Shown here: in pieces, positions 11,066 to 21,139 of the stretch
Layout of the letters: each line of letters opens with the position of its first letter
Numbering within the stretch: position 1 is the first letter of the stretch
NCBI GenBank assembly: GCA_018398765.1
Contig: JAHBMJ010001786.1
Span: 1-25,766 of the forward strand
Length of the DNA: 25,766 bases
Direction: 5' to 3'
Origin: Chromera velia
Taxonomy: Eukaryota > Sar > Chromeraceae
Translations under genes and position numbers: made by a program
Notes under the pieces: generated by a model
Seen by the model: the letters and a program-made list of their open reading frames with translations, nothing else
Database searches by the model: none
Told to the model about the DNA's origin: nothing

Positions 11066-11802
11066 CTCTATATATATACATACATACATATCCATGTTTC
11101 TCTGCATGTGCGATTAGGTGGGTGGATAGCAGCGTGTGTAAACTCTCTCTTTGTATGTGAGACGGTGTGATGCGGCGCTGTCATGCGGAAGGAAATCTCG
11201 TCGGAAGCCGTTGGGTCTCAGGATGGCTGGTCACCTGTCCCACCCTTGTCCTCATTTCCCCGTGCGCTGAGCAAACCCGCTCAGAACTCTTTTGTGAACT
11301 CTTCAAGATGGTCGAGAAATCGTTGTATGTTTTGCCTCCTTTTGTCCCCTGCAGATGCGTTGTTCCCTATCCCTCTGACGTCCTCCGTGACCTTCCCCAT
11401 CTGCCCAAGGAGGCAATCTATGCCATCAAGGCCTTTGAGATCGCAGAGAATTTGATTCCAAAACCAGTCAAGGTGGCAGCCAACCAGATCCTGACGTTCT
11501 CGACCATCCTGGCTGAGGGCAAGCTGCCTGACGTGCAGAAGTGGCTTGCTGACGTGTTGGAGATCGACGAGAAGGACTTGGAGAAGGAGGACAAAGAGAA
11601 GGACGAAGATCTGAAGGGTATGGGGGCATCTGGGCTTGGTTGGGGTCCTGCTCTCTACCAGTCACAGCACTCTAAGTTTCCCTTGGGGGACTTGGAGAAG
11701 CTGTTCGGGACGAACTCGACGATTCTGGACATGGTCAAGAAGGTGGAGATGCCCTCGATCTCCCCTTGGGAGTATTGGCCTTTCAAGAAGGAGACTCCCT
11801 AG
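5720..11802 (+). CDS. Predicted secreted cysteine-rich protein with a hexapeptide (xΦxΦAP) solenoid; family not recognised
   Basis: My model has ten exons: 5720-6182, 6551-6576, 6941-7303, 7652-about 7953, 8460-9019, 9329-9475, 9848-9999, 10336-10414, 10639-10798 and 11355-11802 (TAG). This gives 2700 nt, or 899 residues. The start ATG at 5720 opens a hydrophobic signal peptide (MRFLLGAFALLAG), so secretion or a surface location is inferred. Residues about 20-155 are acidic and contain NES and NKS glycosylation sequons. A cysteine module C-x5-C-x6-C-x11-C-x5-C lies at about 226-257, and a diverged version spans the 6182/6551/6941 junctions (ECK...FSKCLPAED). Residues about 508-621 are 19 successive hexapeptides, listed separately. 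The C-terminal 280 residues are mixed charged and hydrophobic, with an acidic DEKDLEKEDKEKDEDL stretch. Weak points: the 26-nt second exon is inferred from phase, and the donor after exon 4 is ambiguous (7917 or 7953, both poor). No enzyme motif was seen and I do not assign a function. Confidence 0.8.
7465..7521 (+). other. Possible extra cysteine-module exon lacking a GT donor
   Basis: After an acceptor-like tgtctgctgag, an open frame reads RYDEKICLKAPNSFFECQ and then TGA at 7519. The CLKAPNSFFEC part resembles the CFKNTRWPLFAQC portion of the cysteine module encoded upstream. No GT follows in a usable phase before the stop; the base series is tgccaatgaag where a donor would read tgccagtgaag. 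It may be a decayed exon, an alternative exon that truncates the protein, or chance. Confidence 0.3.
8346..8456. repeat. (CTGT)n/(CTGC)n tetranucleotide tract before an exon
   Basis: About 110 bp of CTGT and CTGC units run up to the acceptor tgtctgcag at 8459. The tract is translatable in one frame and fuses spuriously with the exon downstream. The same repeat appears sense-oriented in introns of genes A and C. Confidence 0.9.
8827..9475 (+). repeat. Protein hexapeptide repeat region (two exons, 19 units)
   Basis: From TAC at 8827 the frame reads consecutive hexapeptides: YHSWAP, DKNLAF, KLMCAP, LYTWAP, NILLAP, GFYFAP, KFTWAP, AITLAP, ETILAP, KGVWAP, LIQTGP (spanning the 9019/9329 splice), TVVAAP, LWVFAP, KIVLGG, QFVFAP, ENVFIP, FMVAGV, ETVLAP, LNVIPD. 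Thirteen of 19 end in Ala-Pro, and position 4 is almost always hydrophobic or aromatic. The intron at 9020-9328 is not part of the repeat. Shifted by three positions the unit reads Φ-A-P-x-Φ-x, which fits the hexad rule of left-handed parallel beta-helices ([LIV]-[GAED]-x2-[STAV]-x). Confidence 0.85.
10815..11092. repeat. Compound microsatellite (GT)n, (CTAT)n, (TA)n in an intron of gene B
   Basis: A GT-rich tract (10815-10925) begins 16 bases after the donor at 10799. It is followed by CTAT units (10979-11020) and a TA-rich tract (11020-11085) ending in ATAC units. All lie within the intron 10799-11354. Confidence 0.9.
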
Positions 11803-12360
11803 CTGAATTAAGGGAAAGCTGACAGACTGACCTTTCTGGAAGATCCAATGAATCGGACTCCTGGAGGAAAGGAGATGAACTCCTGAAGTCAAGAAAAGAA
11901 GAAAGAAAGTGGAATCAAATTGAAAACAAGGGGGGGAAGTGAAGGTCCGGGGTCGACTCTGGGGGGTGTCGAGGAAAACAAAAAAGGATTTATTCCTCGG
12001 AAGAATGTAGAGACTGTCTCTCTGATCTTTCGAAGGTTCCGAAAGAAGAAGAGCCGGCAGGGGAGATCCAGCGGATGTAGGTGCACGGGTGGAGGGAGAT
12101 CTTGTTGGTTGGACGGGACTTGAAGGGAATGAAGACTGGCGTCTAATTCGATCAAGGAAAGGCTGGTTGGCAGGCAGTCTGTATTTCTTTCTTTCTTTCT
12201 TTCTTTCTAAGTTTACCTGTATGCCAAGAAAAGAGGCAACAGGCGGGGGGGATGGACCGCTACGGTTTGGGTTTCTTTTGTACACCGTTGATCGGCGTAG
12301 CGCTATACCAATCCGAGCGGATGAGAATGTGCAGGTCAAAAATTGCTCTGTTTAAGTTTG
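11803..12360. other. 3' flank of gene B, no gene seen
   Basis: This sequence has the local base composition and no convincing exon. It contains a short (TTTC)n run at 12187-12209. The 3' untranslated region of gene B should lie here; no clear polyadenylation signal was recognised. Confidence 0.5.
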
Positions 12361-14540
12361 ATTGTCTTAATTGCAAATGAATTCAAATAATCAATCAGGG
12401 TCGGCGTGCACTCAATTGCACGACTGATCGACTACATTTTATCAGAAGGTTGTCATGTGCCGGTCGTCTCGTTTAAATCATGCGAAGATGACGTTACCGA
12501 TTGAGGAGCGGCATCGGATCGAAAGCCTCTTGCATGATTGATAGACCACTTCTCTCTATTTCTCTTTCACTGCATTTCCATACAAAAAACAAAAGATATT
12601 ATATTTAACAAAAAATGGGCCCTTTTTTTAATGGGATTCGTTGAACGCTATTTTTTTTCTAATTTTGGCTAAAAATTTGCTTCATTGGACCTCAACTAAG
12701 AATTCAATTTTAAAAAGTGACTGTTTAAGACCTGGAGAGGCTGCGACCAGATAATTGCTATCATTTGTCACATGAACTACTTATAATAACAATTAACCAG
12801 CCGGACCTACTTATGATAACTATAAGACCTAAGCCGTTTTGTAGGCCGGTTTATACATTAATTAGTAATTATAGTAATGGAATGTCTAGCTAGATCTAGA
12901 TCTAGATGGAATGTATCTAGGAATGTATATAAAATTATATATATATTGTATTTGCATATATTTACAATATTTTATAATCTGAAAGAGTCGCCACGCAGTC
13001 GTGGTAGTGTCTACAACTAACTTGTCATATGTTGAACCCAGTGTTGAACTCGAACCAAGTGTTTGAGGACCAGCCAAATCGGGTCAACCAATTGATGCAA
13101 GACCGTTTTGTCTCTATACTAAAGTCCAAACCAAAGTGAGTGATTATACTTTTGGCTAAACAGCCTAGACTTTCGATTATACAATTTAATGATTCATTTA
13201 TAAATATAGTAATCTCAATAATTTTGTAAGAAAGGTTCTGAGAAAGCTTTTAAGTTTATATGATTCTAGAATCTAGATATGACTACTTTTATTATAAAGT
13301 ACAGACCTGTAACTACTAACTACACACTGAATTTTTAATTAAGTATAAACTAGCTCACACTAAAATAAAAAATCATGTAATTAATATTTTTTTTATACGA
13401 TCGACTCTCAAACTTTCTAGAAGACCCTCTTCTAGACCCTCTTTTGGGTTACGTATATATTATGAACGGAAAGATGATATCAACAGTGCAAGTCGAGGCC
13501 CGGGCCGCCCGGCAGTGGGCCGCAGGGTGAATCGGACAGGTGATCCGAAACATAAATCCTATCCTACTATCTTATCCTTCAAAGATAAAAAAAAAAAGAA
13601 TACTAGACCGGCCATCTCTATGGCCATCTTAGAAGGGATGGAAGCAAGAAGACAACTGAGGGAGGGAAGAAGGGAAATCATGGGAAATCGCTAAGAGAAG
13701 AATATGAAAAGAGGGCCGCACGGCGTACACAATGCCAAAAGGTCCTTTCGTCCTATTTTATTGGATCAATTTTTTGAGCAGCCCTTTCTGAGCAGCCCAG
13801 AGATCACAGTATCTAAAGCGCAGACAGATTGTTGTTTGTTAGCGCGGCCTGGGAAACCAGCTAGGCGGACTATGGGGTGTGGTCTGAGCCTCAGCCATGA
13901 GGTACACCCCCCTGCCGTTTGCAGGGGCGACCTCTATAAGACAAAACGGCGATGGTGCTCTTAGCACTACCTACTACTACTAGGCTGCACTGTCTAGAGC
14001 ACTGCTCCTATAGCACTGCTCTAAGGTACTAGCTAGGGCACCACTCAATGACTTAATTACCAGATTTTATATAATTTCAATTAATTAATATTTAGATTAA
14101 TGTGTAACACTGACCTAGTGTGTGACTCAAATTACAAACTGTTTATATATGATTAAACAACAGACTTGATAGACCACGCCTTACATCGCGATCGTAAGAT
14201 AGCTAGAGATGCCTTATCTAGTGCCTTATATGAGCTATAATTATATCATAATTATATATGAATGTAATACTAGGTGCAATTAATAGGCTGAAAGTGACTC
14301 TGTGTGCATTCTATTATAGCATAATGATAACGATGATCACTTTCAACTCAAAGTTTTATTGTTTCAAGACACCAAAGGCAAACATTTTTAGGCAAGGAGC
14401 TGTGCAAAAAGAAGTTTTGCGGCAGCGTGCGCAAAAACGATCTGTACACAAAATGACTACGACACGTATACACCACAGCAGTCAGACTTCAGTCCCTATG
14501 CCAGTCTGGAAGCCAGTACGTGAATGACTGAGTCAGCGGG
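12361..14540. other. AT-rich non-coding block, possible inserted element
   Basis: Base composition changes sharply here. Most of 12580-14450 is rich in A and T, with TTAATTA, ATATAT and CTAGAT words and stops in all frames. The flanking genes and introns are near balanced composition and rich in GT, CT or GA repeats, and this block lacks those. Two GC-rich islands sit inside it (about 13490-13545 and 13845-13935). The longest open frame (14258-14527) is short and matches nothing I know. No terminal repeats, target duplication, tRNA or transposase motif was identified. It may be a decayed or non-autonomous mobile element, organelle-derived DNA, or an unannotated RNA locus. Confidence 0.5.
13874..13927. 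repeat. Pair of perfect-stem hairpins within the AT-rich block
   Basis: Stem 1 pairs GGGGTGT (13874-13880) with ACACCCC (13904-13910). Inside it GCCTCA (13888-13893) pairs with TGAGGT (13898-13903) around a GCCA loop. Hairpin 2 pairs CCCCTGC (13909-13915) with GCAGGGG (13921-13927) around CGTTT. The two stems share two bases, so they cannot both be full length at once. Just downstream, AGCACTGCTC occurs twice (about 13999-14022). Confidence 0.6.
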
Positions 14541-14641
14541 GGGTCCTGGCTGGCCAGCTGGATCAGTCATTGCCCCTCTTCAATACACAAGCATGTGAAT
14601 ACATACAAACCCACCAGCATGCATGTGGGGGTCCTTCCGCT

Positions 14642-16865
14642 TCACGGACGCCCCCCTCCATGGAGCAGCCAGTCGCCCCTCCTCTCAGGCAGACCCCGAG
14701 GAGGCGGGAGGGCGTGGGCACCGGGATGAGAAGAAGAGAGGACGTCGTTGTCACCCCTGTAGGGTGAGATGGAGGAGACGGGAGGATGACGGTTGTCCCC
14801 TCTCCAAATTCCTGTGGCAGCCAGACGGGAGGCAAGGGCACTGTCCCTCTCTCTTTCCCTTTCCCTTTCGGCGGATGGGAGACGGTAACGCCGTCTGCCG
14901 CTGCTGTCCCCATCCCTGTCCCCCCTCTCATGCCAGTCAGATGATGATCGGGGAGGAGGATAGTCACCCCCGTCACGACGCCTCTCCCTAAGAGAATCCC
15001 TCCCTTCCCCCCCTCCGGCCCAGTATCCTCTCACATCCCCGTCCCTCTCCCTCTCCCTCTCGCGTGACCTTTCCCTTTCCCGCCTGTCTCTCTCCCTTTC
15101 CCTTTCCCTCATTCCCATCCCCCCGTCCCCTCTGCTCCCCCCTCTGAATCCAAATCCATCCCAGGCCCCATGCCCTCCCCTCTCCCTGTCCCCTCGCAAC
15201 AACTGCCTCTCTCGATCCCTGCCTGCAGGATGCTCCCTCTCTCTCAACTGCCCCCTCTCTCTCCCTCTGACCCTGTCCCCGTCTCTTCGTCTACCCGACG
15301 AGTGCCCCCCCTCATCAGACCCTCTGAGCTCCTCCTTCACTCGCTCCCGTCCTGGCCTCAGCATCTCACCCGAAGGCCCAGAGGAGGAGTGCCCGACATC
15401 TGAGCTGCCGCCGCGCCGACTTGAAAGGAAGGAAAGTGGGAGCTCCCCGCTCTGGTATCTCTCCAGCTGCACGCAGGGAGGGGGGGGGGAGGACGCGATA
15501 GACGAAGAAGGAGAAGAAGCATCAATCATGAGGGAAGGAAGAAAGAAGGGAGGCGGAAAGGATGCACTACACCGGCCAGAGAAGTGAAGTGAGAGGCATG
15601 CAGCTAGACACACACCGGCAAGAAAAAAACAGACAAAGATGCAGGGGATGCACGAAGAAAAGTTCTTCTGCCACTGCTTCCTTCCTTCTTTTCTTCTTCC
15701 CTTCTTCTCCCGACACAAACTCATTTTCTGTCATGCAGTAACTCAGACTCCTTGCTCCTCAGTGTGACAGTCTGTGTCTCGGAGCGCATGCACTGACTGA
15801 CCTCCTCATGCCCCTCTCCATGAGAATTTCCCTCCCTCTGCACTGTGGCACGGGGAACGCTGGGCACATAGCGGCTTCCTTCTTCTTCTTGTTCTTCTTC
15901 CTCCTCCTCTCCTCCCTCTATCACCTCCTCTTCTTCTATCTCTTCTTCTTCCTCTTCCTCCTCCACGTGTCTCTGTTCATGTTCTTCGTATTGGTCTCGC
16001 TCTTCTTCCTCCTCTTCCCCCCCTGCGTACTCCCTCTGATCCTCATCACTGGGCATCGCTGTCTGTTTCTGCTGAGAAATCCCACGTTTGTTGCCCGGCT
16101 GCTTCGGCTGTTGGTTGCCGCTCTCGGAGCTCAGCAGGTCAAGCAGACAAGGGCGCCACCATGCAGTCCAGTTGTCTGCTAGGGCGGCGCTCAAGGCTGC
16201 CTTGTGGGCCCGCACAAAGTCCCTCTGGGCCTCTGCGGTGTCTGGCAACTCGTGCAGGAGGGGGCACTCGTCGTTGCCTGACTTGCACTCCTCTGCAAAT
16301 TAAAACAATTGTGCATGAATACGATTCATCCAATCCATTCGTGTGCACTTTCGTTCGTTAATTCTGCACATGCGTCAAGGTTTTTCAATGAGTGAGAAGA
16401 CATGCATGCACCCTTTCATGACGTCCATTTTTCTGCAAGCGGCTGGCCGAGGAAAGGAAGAGCTGGGAGAACAGAAGGACACAGGAGAGAAACAAAAAAG
16501 CGGAAGGAAAGGAAGGGGGACAGAAAGGAGAAAGAAAGAAAAATGAGAAGGAATGACCGAACGAAAAAATGGACCTCGCTCAAACAGTCAAGCCTGACCC
16601 AAGTGAGAAGAGGAAAACCACACAGAGAGACCCGCTCGATGAATTAATTCACCACAACCCCCTTTTCATAGAAACTGAGCATGCGATGCGACAACAACGA
16701 CGCCCAAGAAGAGGGAGAAGAAAACGGAACGGGAGGCTGCACCAAGCCCTTAAGGAAGAAGAGAGGGAAAGAGACAACGATGAACTCACCAAAAGCGAGG
16801 AAGTAAAAACAAGGAACCCCTGCCAGAACTTTCTTCAGCGTCTGATCATTCATCTGCAAAGGGAC

Positions 16866-16896
<31 letters not shown>

Positions 16897-19800
16897 CAAA
16901 TGAAAAGACACGAAAAGTAAGGGAGAAAGGGAACAAGAGACAGAGAAGGCAGACCGATGGAGCCTCCATACACCGCACAAGCAAAAGGCACCAAAAAAGA
17001 AGCACACACACGAAAGCGCAGAGGGTCTCATTGCTCTTTCTTTCACACACACACACACACACACGCACGCACGCACGCACGTACACACACACACACACAC
17101 ACTCACTCACTCACTCACACACGACACAAACATTCGCGCAACCGCGCGCCCAAACATACACCACACAAATATCCAACAAGCATTTCAGATTCAAAGCTGC
17201 AGAAAGAGCAAGAGGGAGGCGACGCAAATGAAACCCAAAAGGAGCAACCAGCTATCACCAACCCTTTTCAGTTCCTCGGTGACTGTCTCAACCCGGTCCG
17301 CATCCGTTTGCCTCAGAGTGGGAGGAGCGCGTGATGCAGGCCGTTGCGAGACGGGGGGTGCGCCTCGAGGAAGGGGGGAGGCGGGTCTGCAGGCACGCTC
17401 ATGCATTTTATCACCAACGGTGAGACACGACGAGGATCGGCACATTGGGCAAGTGTGCATCCGCAAATGAATATGCAGACGCAGAAAGAGAAGAGAGGGA
17501 AGGATGGACGGCGGAGCACCAGAAAAGAAAAGAAAAGAAAAAAAGAGTGAAACTGAGATCGAGAGGCAGGGAGAGAAAGTGGGCTGGAAGAGATTGAAAT
17601 TCAAACATTTTTCGGGAAGCACCCAGGACTACTACACGACACCCCCCCCCAATTTCCCCGAATCTCACCCTCCTCCATGCATGCACCCCCTCAAAAAACG
17701 CGTCCATCTACGTCCCTTTTCAGCCTCCTAGTTGCCATCCATCGAGGTCCCTTCACAGAAAGAACTCCACAGACATTCAAATCTGGACTGCCTCCCTGGG
17801 CAAAACAAAAAAAGGAACATCATCGAAAGAAATAAACCCAACTGACCGCGAGTGACCAACGCTCCGTGTGTCTGCAGACGAAAGGGGAGAAAGGAAGGAA
17901 GCGAGAGAGAGAAAGGAAATGAGGTGCGCAAAGATACACACACAGAAAAGGAAACGGTAGAGGCAACATGAAAAGACGCAAGCAAGCAAGGAAAAGAAAA
18001 AGGAAGGCGGGAACAAAGAGAGGAGACGAGTGGGGGGAATCAAACACCATCAACCGGTTGAAAGGTCTCTCTTATTGCAGCAGGACAACTGGCCGAAAGA
18101 AGCAAGAAAAGAAAAGGCCAACACAGCGAGGTCAGACGTCTCACAGGAAGACAACCGACCTCTAGGTTCCTCAACATAGTTGCCTGCTGGCTGCAAATAG
18201 GAGGCAGGCGGGTAACCGAAAGACCAGGGGGGGGGGCGGGGGGCTCTCTTGTTTGTGCAAGGCAGGACACTATATTGGAAGCGGCAAGAGGGTAAGTTGG
18301 GAAGTCCGCGAAGAAGAAAGGGGAAAAAGCGAGCGAGAGTTGAATGGCAGATGGAGAGACGCACAATCCGAGAGGGTTGTTTGAACAGAAAGGGAAACCC
18401 AGAGAGCTCTGCCGTGAAATCAGATCTGCATAATTCCTTTGTCCGGCCGACCAGGCATCGAGGGAGGCAGGAGGGGGCCCGCCCTCAGATAGATGAATCA
18501 ATCGGGTGCATGGTGGAAGGAAGGAATCTGAGCTAGATAGAGAAAGACTGAGAATGTTGAAAGAAGAGAATCACTCTCGATTCTTTTCCTGATGCCATGT
18601 CCGTCAGGCAGGCAGGCAGTGGGTGAGTGCGTCACAAGCTAGCTTTGTACACAACGCCTCTATATGCAAGCATAGTTACCGGGCCTTTCCCAATGAAACT
18701 CTCTACTGTCGCTCCTTTCGAAGGCGATCAAACTGAACATATTGCGGCGACCGAAATGCGTACTTTTTTGACCTTGCACACTCACCTTTCCATGGAGCTC
18801 CTGGCGTTCTCTAGATTCCTCCCGGGGGACTCCCAGAGCGTTTACGCCTGTCGGATGCGCCCTCGAAGCACCGTGACCCGAGAGATCACCCCCACCCAGT
18901 GGGACTGCAGAGGTGCCATTGAGCGCCGCCGCTGCCGCAGCAGTAGGCTGTTGAGTGCTTCCTGGGGGTGGGCTTGTTTGGGTGTAGGGAGGCACACTAG
19001 GAATCGGAGACGGGTTACGAGAGGAGGCATTCGCGATATGAGACGGCGGCGCCATCGCAGAGAGACCCGCTTGGTGCGGCGCCGCTAGATTCCATGGTGA
19101 GGGGCTGTCTGGGATGTAGGCGTCATAGTTTGGATGTGGCTGGAGGGTTTGTGGTCTCTCTTGGTAGTGGTCGTAGTAATTGGAAGCCTGGCCTGGAACG
19201 GAATACCCATACTGATACGCAGCGACGGGATCCTCATGCGGTTGCTGGTAGGAAGAGGAAGACTCCAGATGACCGTTTGGTCTCTCTCTGTCTTCCCTGT
19301 CCCTGAGGGCTCTGGGATTGGGTTTGAGCATGGCACGAGTAGGATTGGGATTGGGTCGGTTGGAGTCGGAGCTGATGATTCGAGGGGGTGGGGGGAGCCT
19401 GGAGAGAGAGTGACCTTCGGAGATGTCGTCTTGGTCTCGGAGGTATCTGTCCCCGTCTCCGTCTCCCTCAATTGGTGCCTCTTCAACGTCTCTGCCCTCA
19501 TAAGATGCCCCCCTCTCCTCCTCCCATATGGGAAACCACCACCTGTGGCTGTGCTCCTCTACACCCTGATTCAACACAACACTGGTCAGTTTTTCCATGT
19601 ACTCCAGCACAAAGTTCTTCCGCTCCTTCTGTGCTTTCAGAGGACCGTGGAAGAAGTAACAGTTCCGGTGCTTGCAGGTGTCTGCATGCGAAAGCGGACG
19701 TATACCATTATGAGTGAAAATCAGTATGTTCATACAAACGGGAAAGAAAATAGAGGCAGGAGGCAAAAAGACACACACACACGCACACACACACACACAC

Positions 19801-20381
19801 AGAGTGGGGGGGAGGGGGTGTAGGGCGAGAACGGAAGAAGGGGTCCACGAAGGGGCAAGACAAAGCAGAAGGAGGGGATGAGACGCGAGAGCAAAGAGAA
19901 AAACCAAGACACGTGGAATGGAAAAGGGTGGAGAAAGACAATGATCCCTCCCTTGAAGAAAAGAGGAACAAAACTAGCAGGCACCGATCGATGCTGACCG
20001 AATCCGACCCCCGCAAAGCACCCGAGCGAATGAGCGAAGGGACAAAGGTCCCCCTCTCTACACCTCCTCTTAGGACCCCAAAAGTAGAGGCACATGGTCA
20101 TCCGGGAACTCTGCAAGGTTTCCTTGTCATGAGAATATCGGCAGCTCTCACCCCTCGTGCACCTGCGCGCACGTGGAAGTGGACAGTGCCGAAGGGGCAC
20201 AGAGTCAGTGTGCATGTATCTATTTATCAACACACGTACGCATCATTCATCTTTGTGGGGAAAGCAAGGACTGAAAAAGTCGTTGAAGGAAGGGAGTCTC
20301 TAAGCGGGGCCAGGTGAAGAGACTGGAGACTCACAGGGTGCCATCCCTCCTGAACACTTCGCAAGGCTTCTTCCCTGCCAT
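14642..20381 (-). CDS. Four-CCCH zinc-finger protein with acidic segment and Arg/Glu/Asp-rich tail
   Basis: Nine exons join in frame: 20381-20335, 20162-19999, 19681-18786, 18190-18160, 17871-17847, 17386-17263, 16853-16790, 16292-15802 and 15466-14642 (TGA). They total 2667 nt, 888 residues. The start is ATG at 20381 (MAGKKPCEVFRRDGTL). CCCH fingers: C7-x9-C17-x5-C23-x3-H27, C40-x9-C50-x5-C56-x3-H60, C64-x8-C73-x4-C78-x3-H82, and a distant fourth, C444-x8-C453-x6-C460-x3-H464. Residues about 85-369 are Pro/Ser/Asn-rich and probably disordered. Residues about 510-590 carry long Glu runs. The last exon has repeated RERERD-type sequence like that of splicing-related proteins. Tandem CCCH fingers usually bind single-stranded RNA, so a nuclear RNA-processing role is inferred, without a specific orthologue. 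Two exons are very short (31 and 25 nt) but fit phase and splice signals exactly. It is divergent from gene D and convergent with gene B. Confidence 0.85.
16868..16894. repeat. CA/GT microsatellite close to an acceptor in gene C
   Basis: A CA run lies about 15 bases upstream, in gene sense, of the acceptor of the exon 16853-16790. It is GT in the transcribed sense. Confidence 0.9.
17045..17119. repeat. Compound CA / GCAC / ACTC microsatellite in gene C intron
   Basis: CA runs are interrupted by GCAC and ACTC tetranucleotide units. It lies in the intron between exons 17386-17263 and 16853-16790, in GT sense for the gene. Confidence 0.9.
19769..19801. repeat. CA/GT microsatellite in gene C intron
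   Basis: A CA run with one GC interruption sits in the intron between exons 20162-19999 and 19681-18786, in GT sense for the gene. Confidence 0.9.
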
Positions 20382-20958
20382 GGCGATCCGTCGAATTTCA
20401 GGAAGACAAACTAAAATTGATGCTTCACCTCTGTGTGGTGACAGAACAATCAACAGACGAAGAAGACGACAAAGAGATGCAAAAGGAGACGGGATTGAAC
20501 AAACTAGTCGTCTGATGCTCCAGCAGCCTCAAGTGCCTTCCCGCCGTCCATCCACCTCTGCCGGAATCCGTTCTGCCACAACGCCAACCGTCCAATGAAT
20601 ATGCTTCTCGATGGCGACAAACCGCACACTTTGAATGGCTCCACTGAAGTATTCTGAATTTATCGATAACACTGAGTCCAGAAAATTCCACGCAGAAACA
20701 GAGTTTCAGTCTTGGCATATAGACCTTGCATGGCATATTATAGACTTGGCACTGATGCATTCCCGCGGCCCCATGCATGCATGCATGCACGGCACCGCGC
20801 GCGCGCGGTGCGAGCGGGGCGGCATGCACTCAGCGGACGGGCCCGCCGGGCCGAACCCGCGCCGCATCGCGCCGCGAAAAAAAAAATCTTGATTGCCCGT
20901 ACGATGCCCGTACGTGTTTTCTATTGTTTTCTCAAATTTTTCTCAATCAGCTGAATCG
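20382..20958. promoter_or_regulatory. Divergent (head-to-head) intergenic region between genes C and D
   Basis: The 577 bases between the two start codons should hold both promoters. The region contains a CATGCATGCATGCATGCAC run (20772-20790), a 20-bp palindrome immediately after it, a GC-rich patch to 20875, an A-tract (20877-20886) and a direct repeat of GCCCGTACG at about 20896-20913. No convincing exon was seen inside, although open frames cross it. Confidence 0.5.
20792..20811. repeat. Perfect 20-bp CG-alternating palindrome
   Basis: GCACCGCGCGCGCGCGGTGC equals its own reverse complement. It directly follows the CATGCA run in the intergenic region between genes C and D. Alternating CG of this length is prone to Z-DNA or cruciform formation. 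Confidence 0.9.
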
Positions 20959-21139
20959 ATGAACCATGATGGACCTTCTGCCTGGAAATCGTTGAGACCC
21001 GGTGCTTTCAGAGCGCCGACCACCTCTACGCCAACCGACCTCTTTGCCGAGTGCGCTCTCCGGCTAACGACTCCTCGGAGCCTCGTGAACATTCTCAACG
21101 ACCCCGCTCGTATAGGACTTCGTTTTGCTTCAGTTGACG
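20959..21139 (+). other. Candidate first coding exon of gene D
   Basis: ATG at 20959 opens 60 codons ([17 protein letters not shown], later [18 protein letters not shown]) up to the donor gtaggc at 21140, phase 1. The composition is coding-like and its position facing gene C suits a first exon. No phase-matched second exon was found, so its link to the demethylase is inference. Confidence 0.45.

Noticed and set aside
13010..13060. Possible tRNA B-box (GGTTCGAGTTC on the minus strand)
   Set aside because: The flanking bases do not form a T-stem and no cloverleaf could be drawn.
14258..14527. 89-codon open frame at the edge of the AT-rich block
   Set aside because: No recognisable motif, AT-rich for most of its length, and no splice context or family match known to me.
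12361..14540. LTR or DNA-transposon call for the AT-rich block
   Set aside because: No terminal repeats, target-site duplication or transposase/integrase/reverse transcriptase motif was found by eye.
15808..16182. Leu/Phe-rich plus-strand frame resembling a membrane protein
   Set aside because: It is the antisense of the poly-Glu segment of gene C exon 16292-15802.
16569..17231. Plus-strand frame with THTHTH runs
   Set aside because: It is the antisense of gene C introns and two CA microsatellites, with no plus-strand splice context.
18660..18785. Continuation of the large gene C frame past 18786
   Set aside because: A canonical gtgagt donor lies at 18785, and only the splice to 18190 reaches the fourth CCCH finger in frame.
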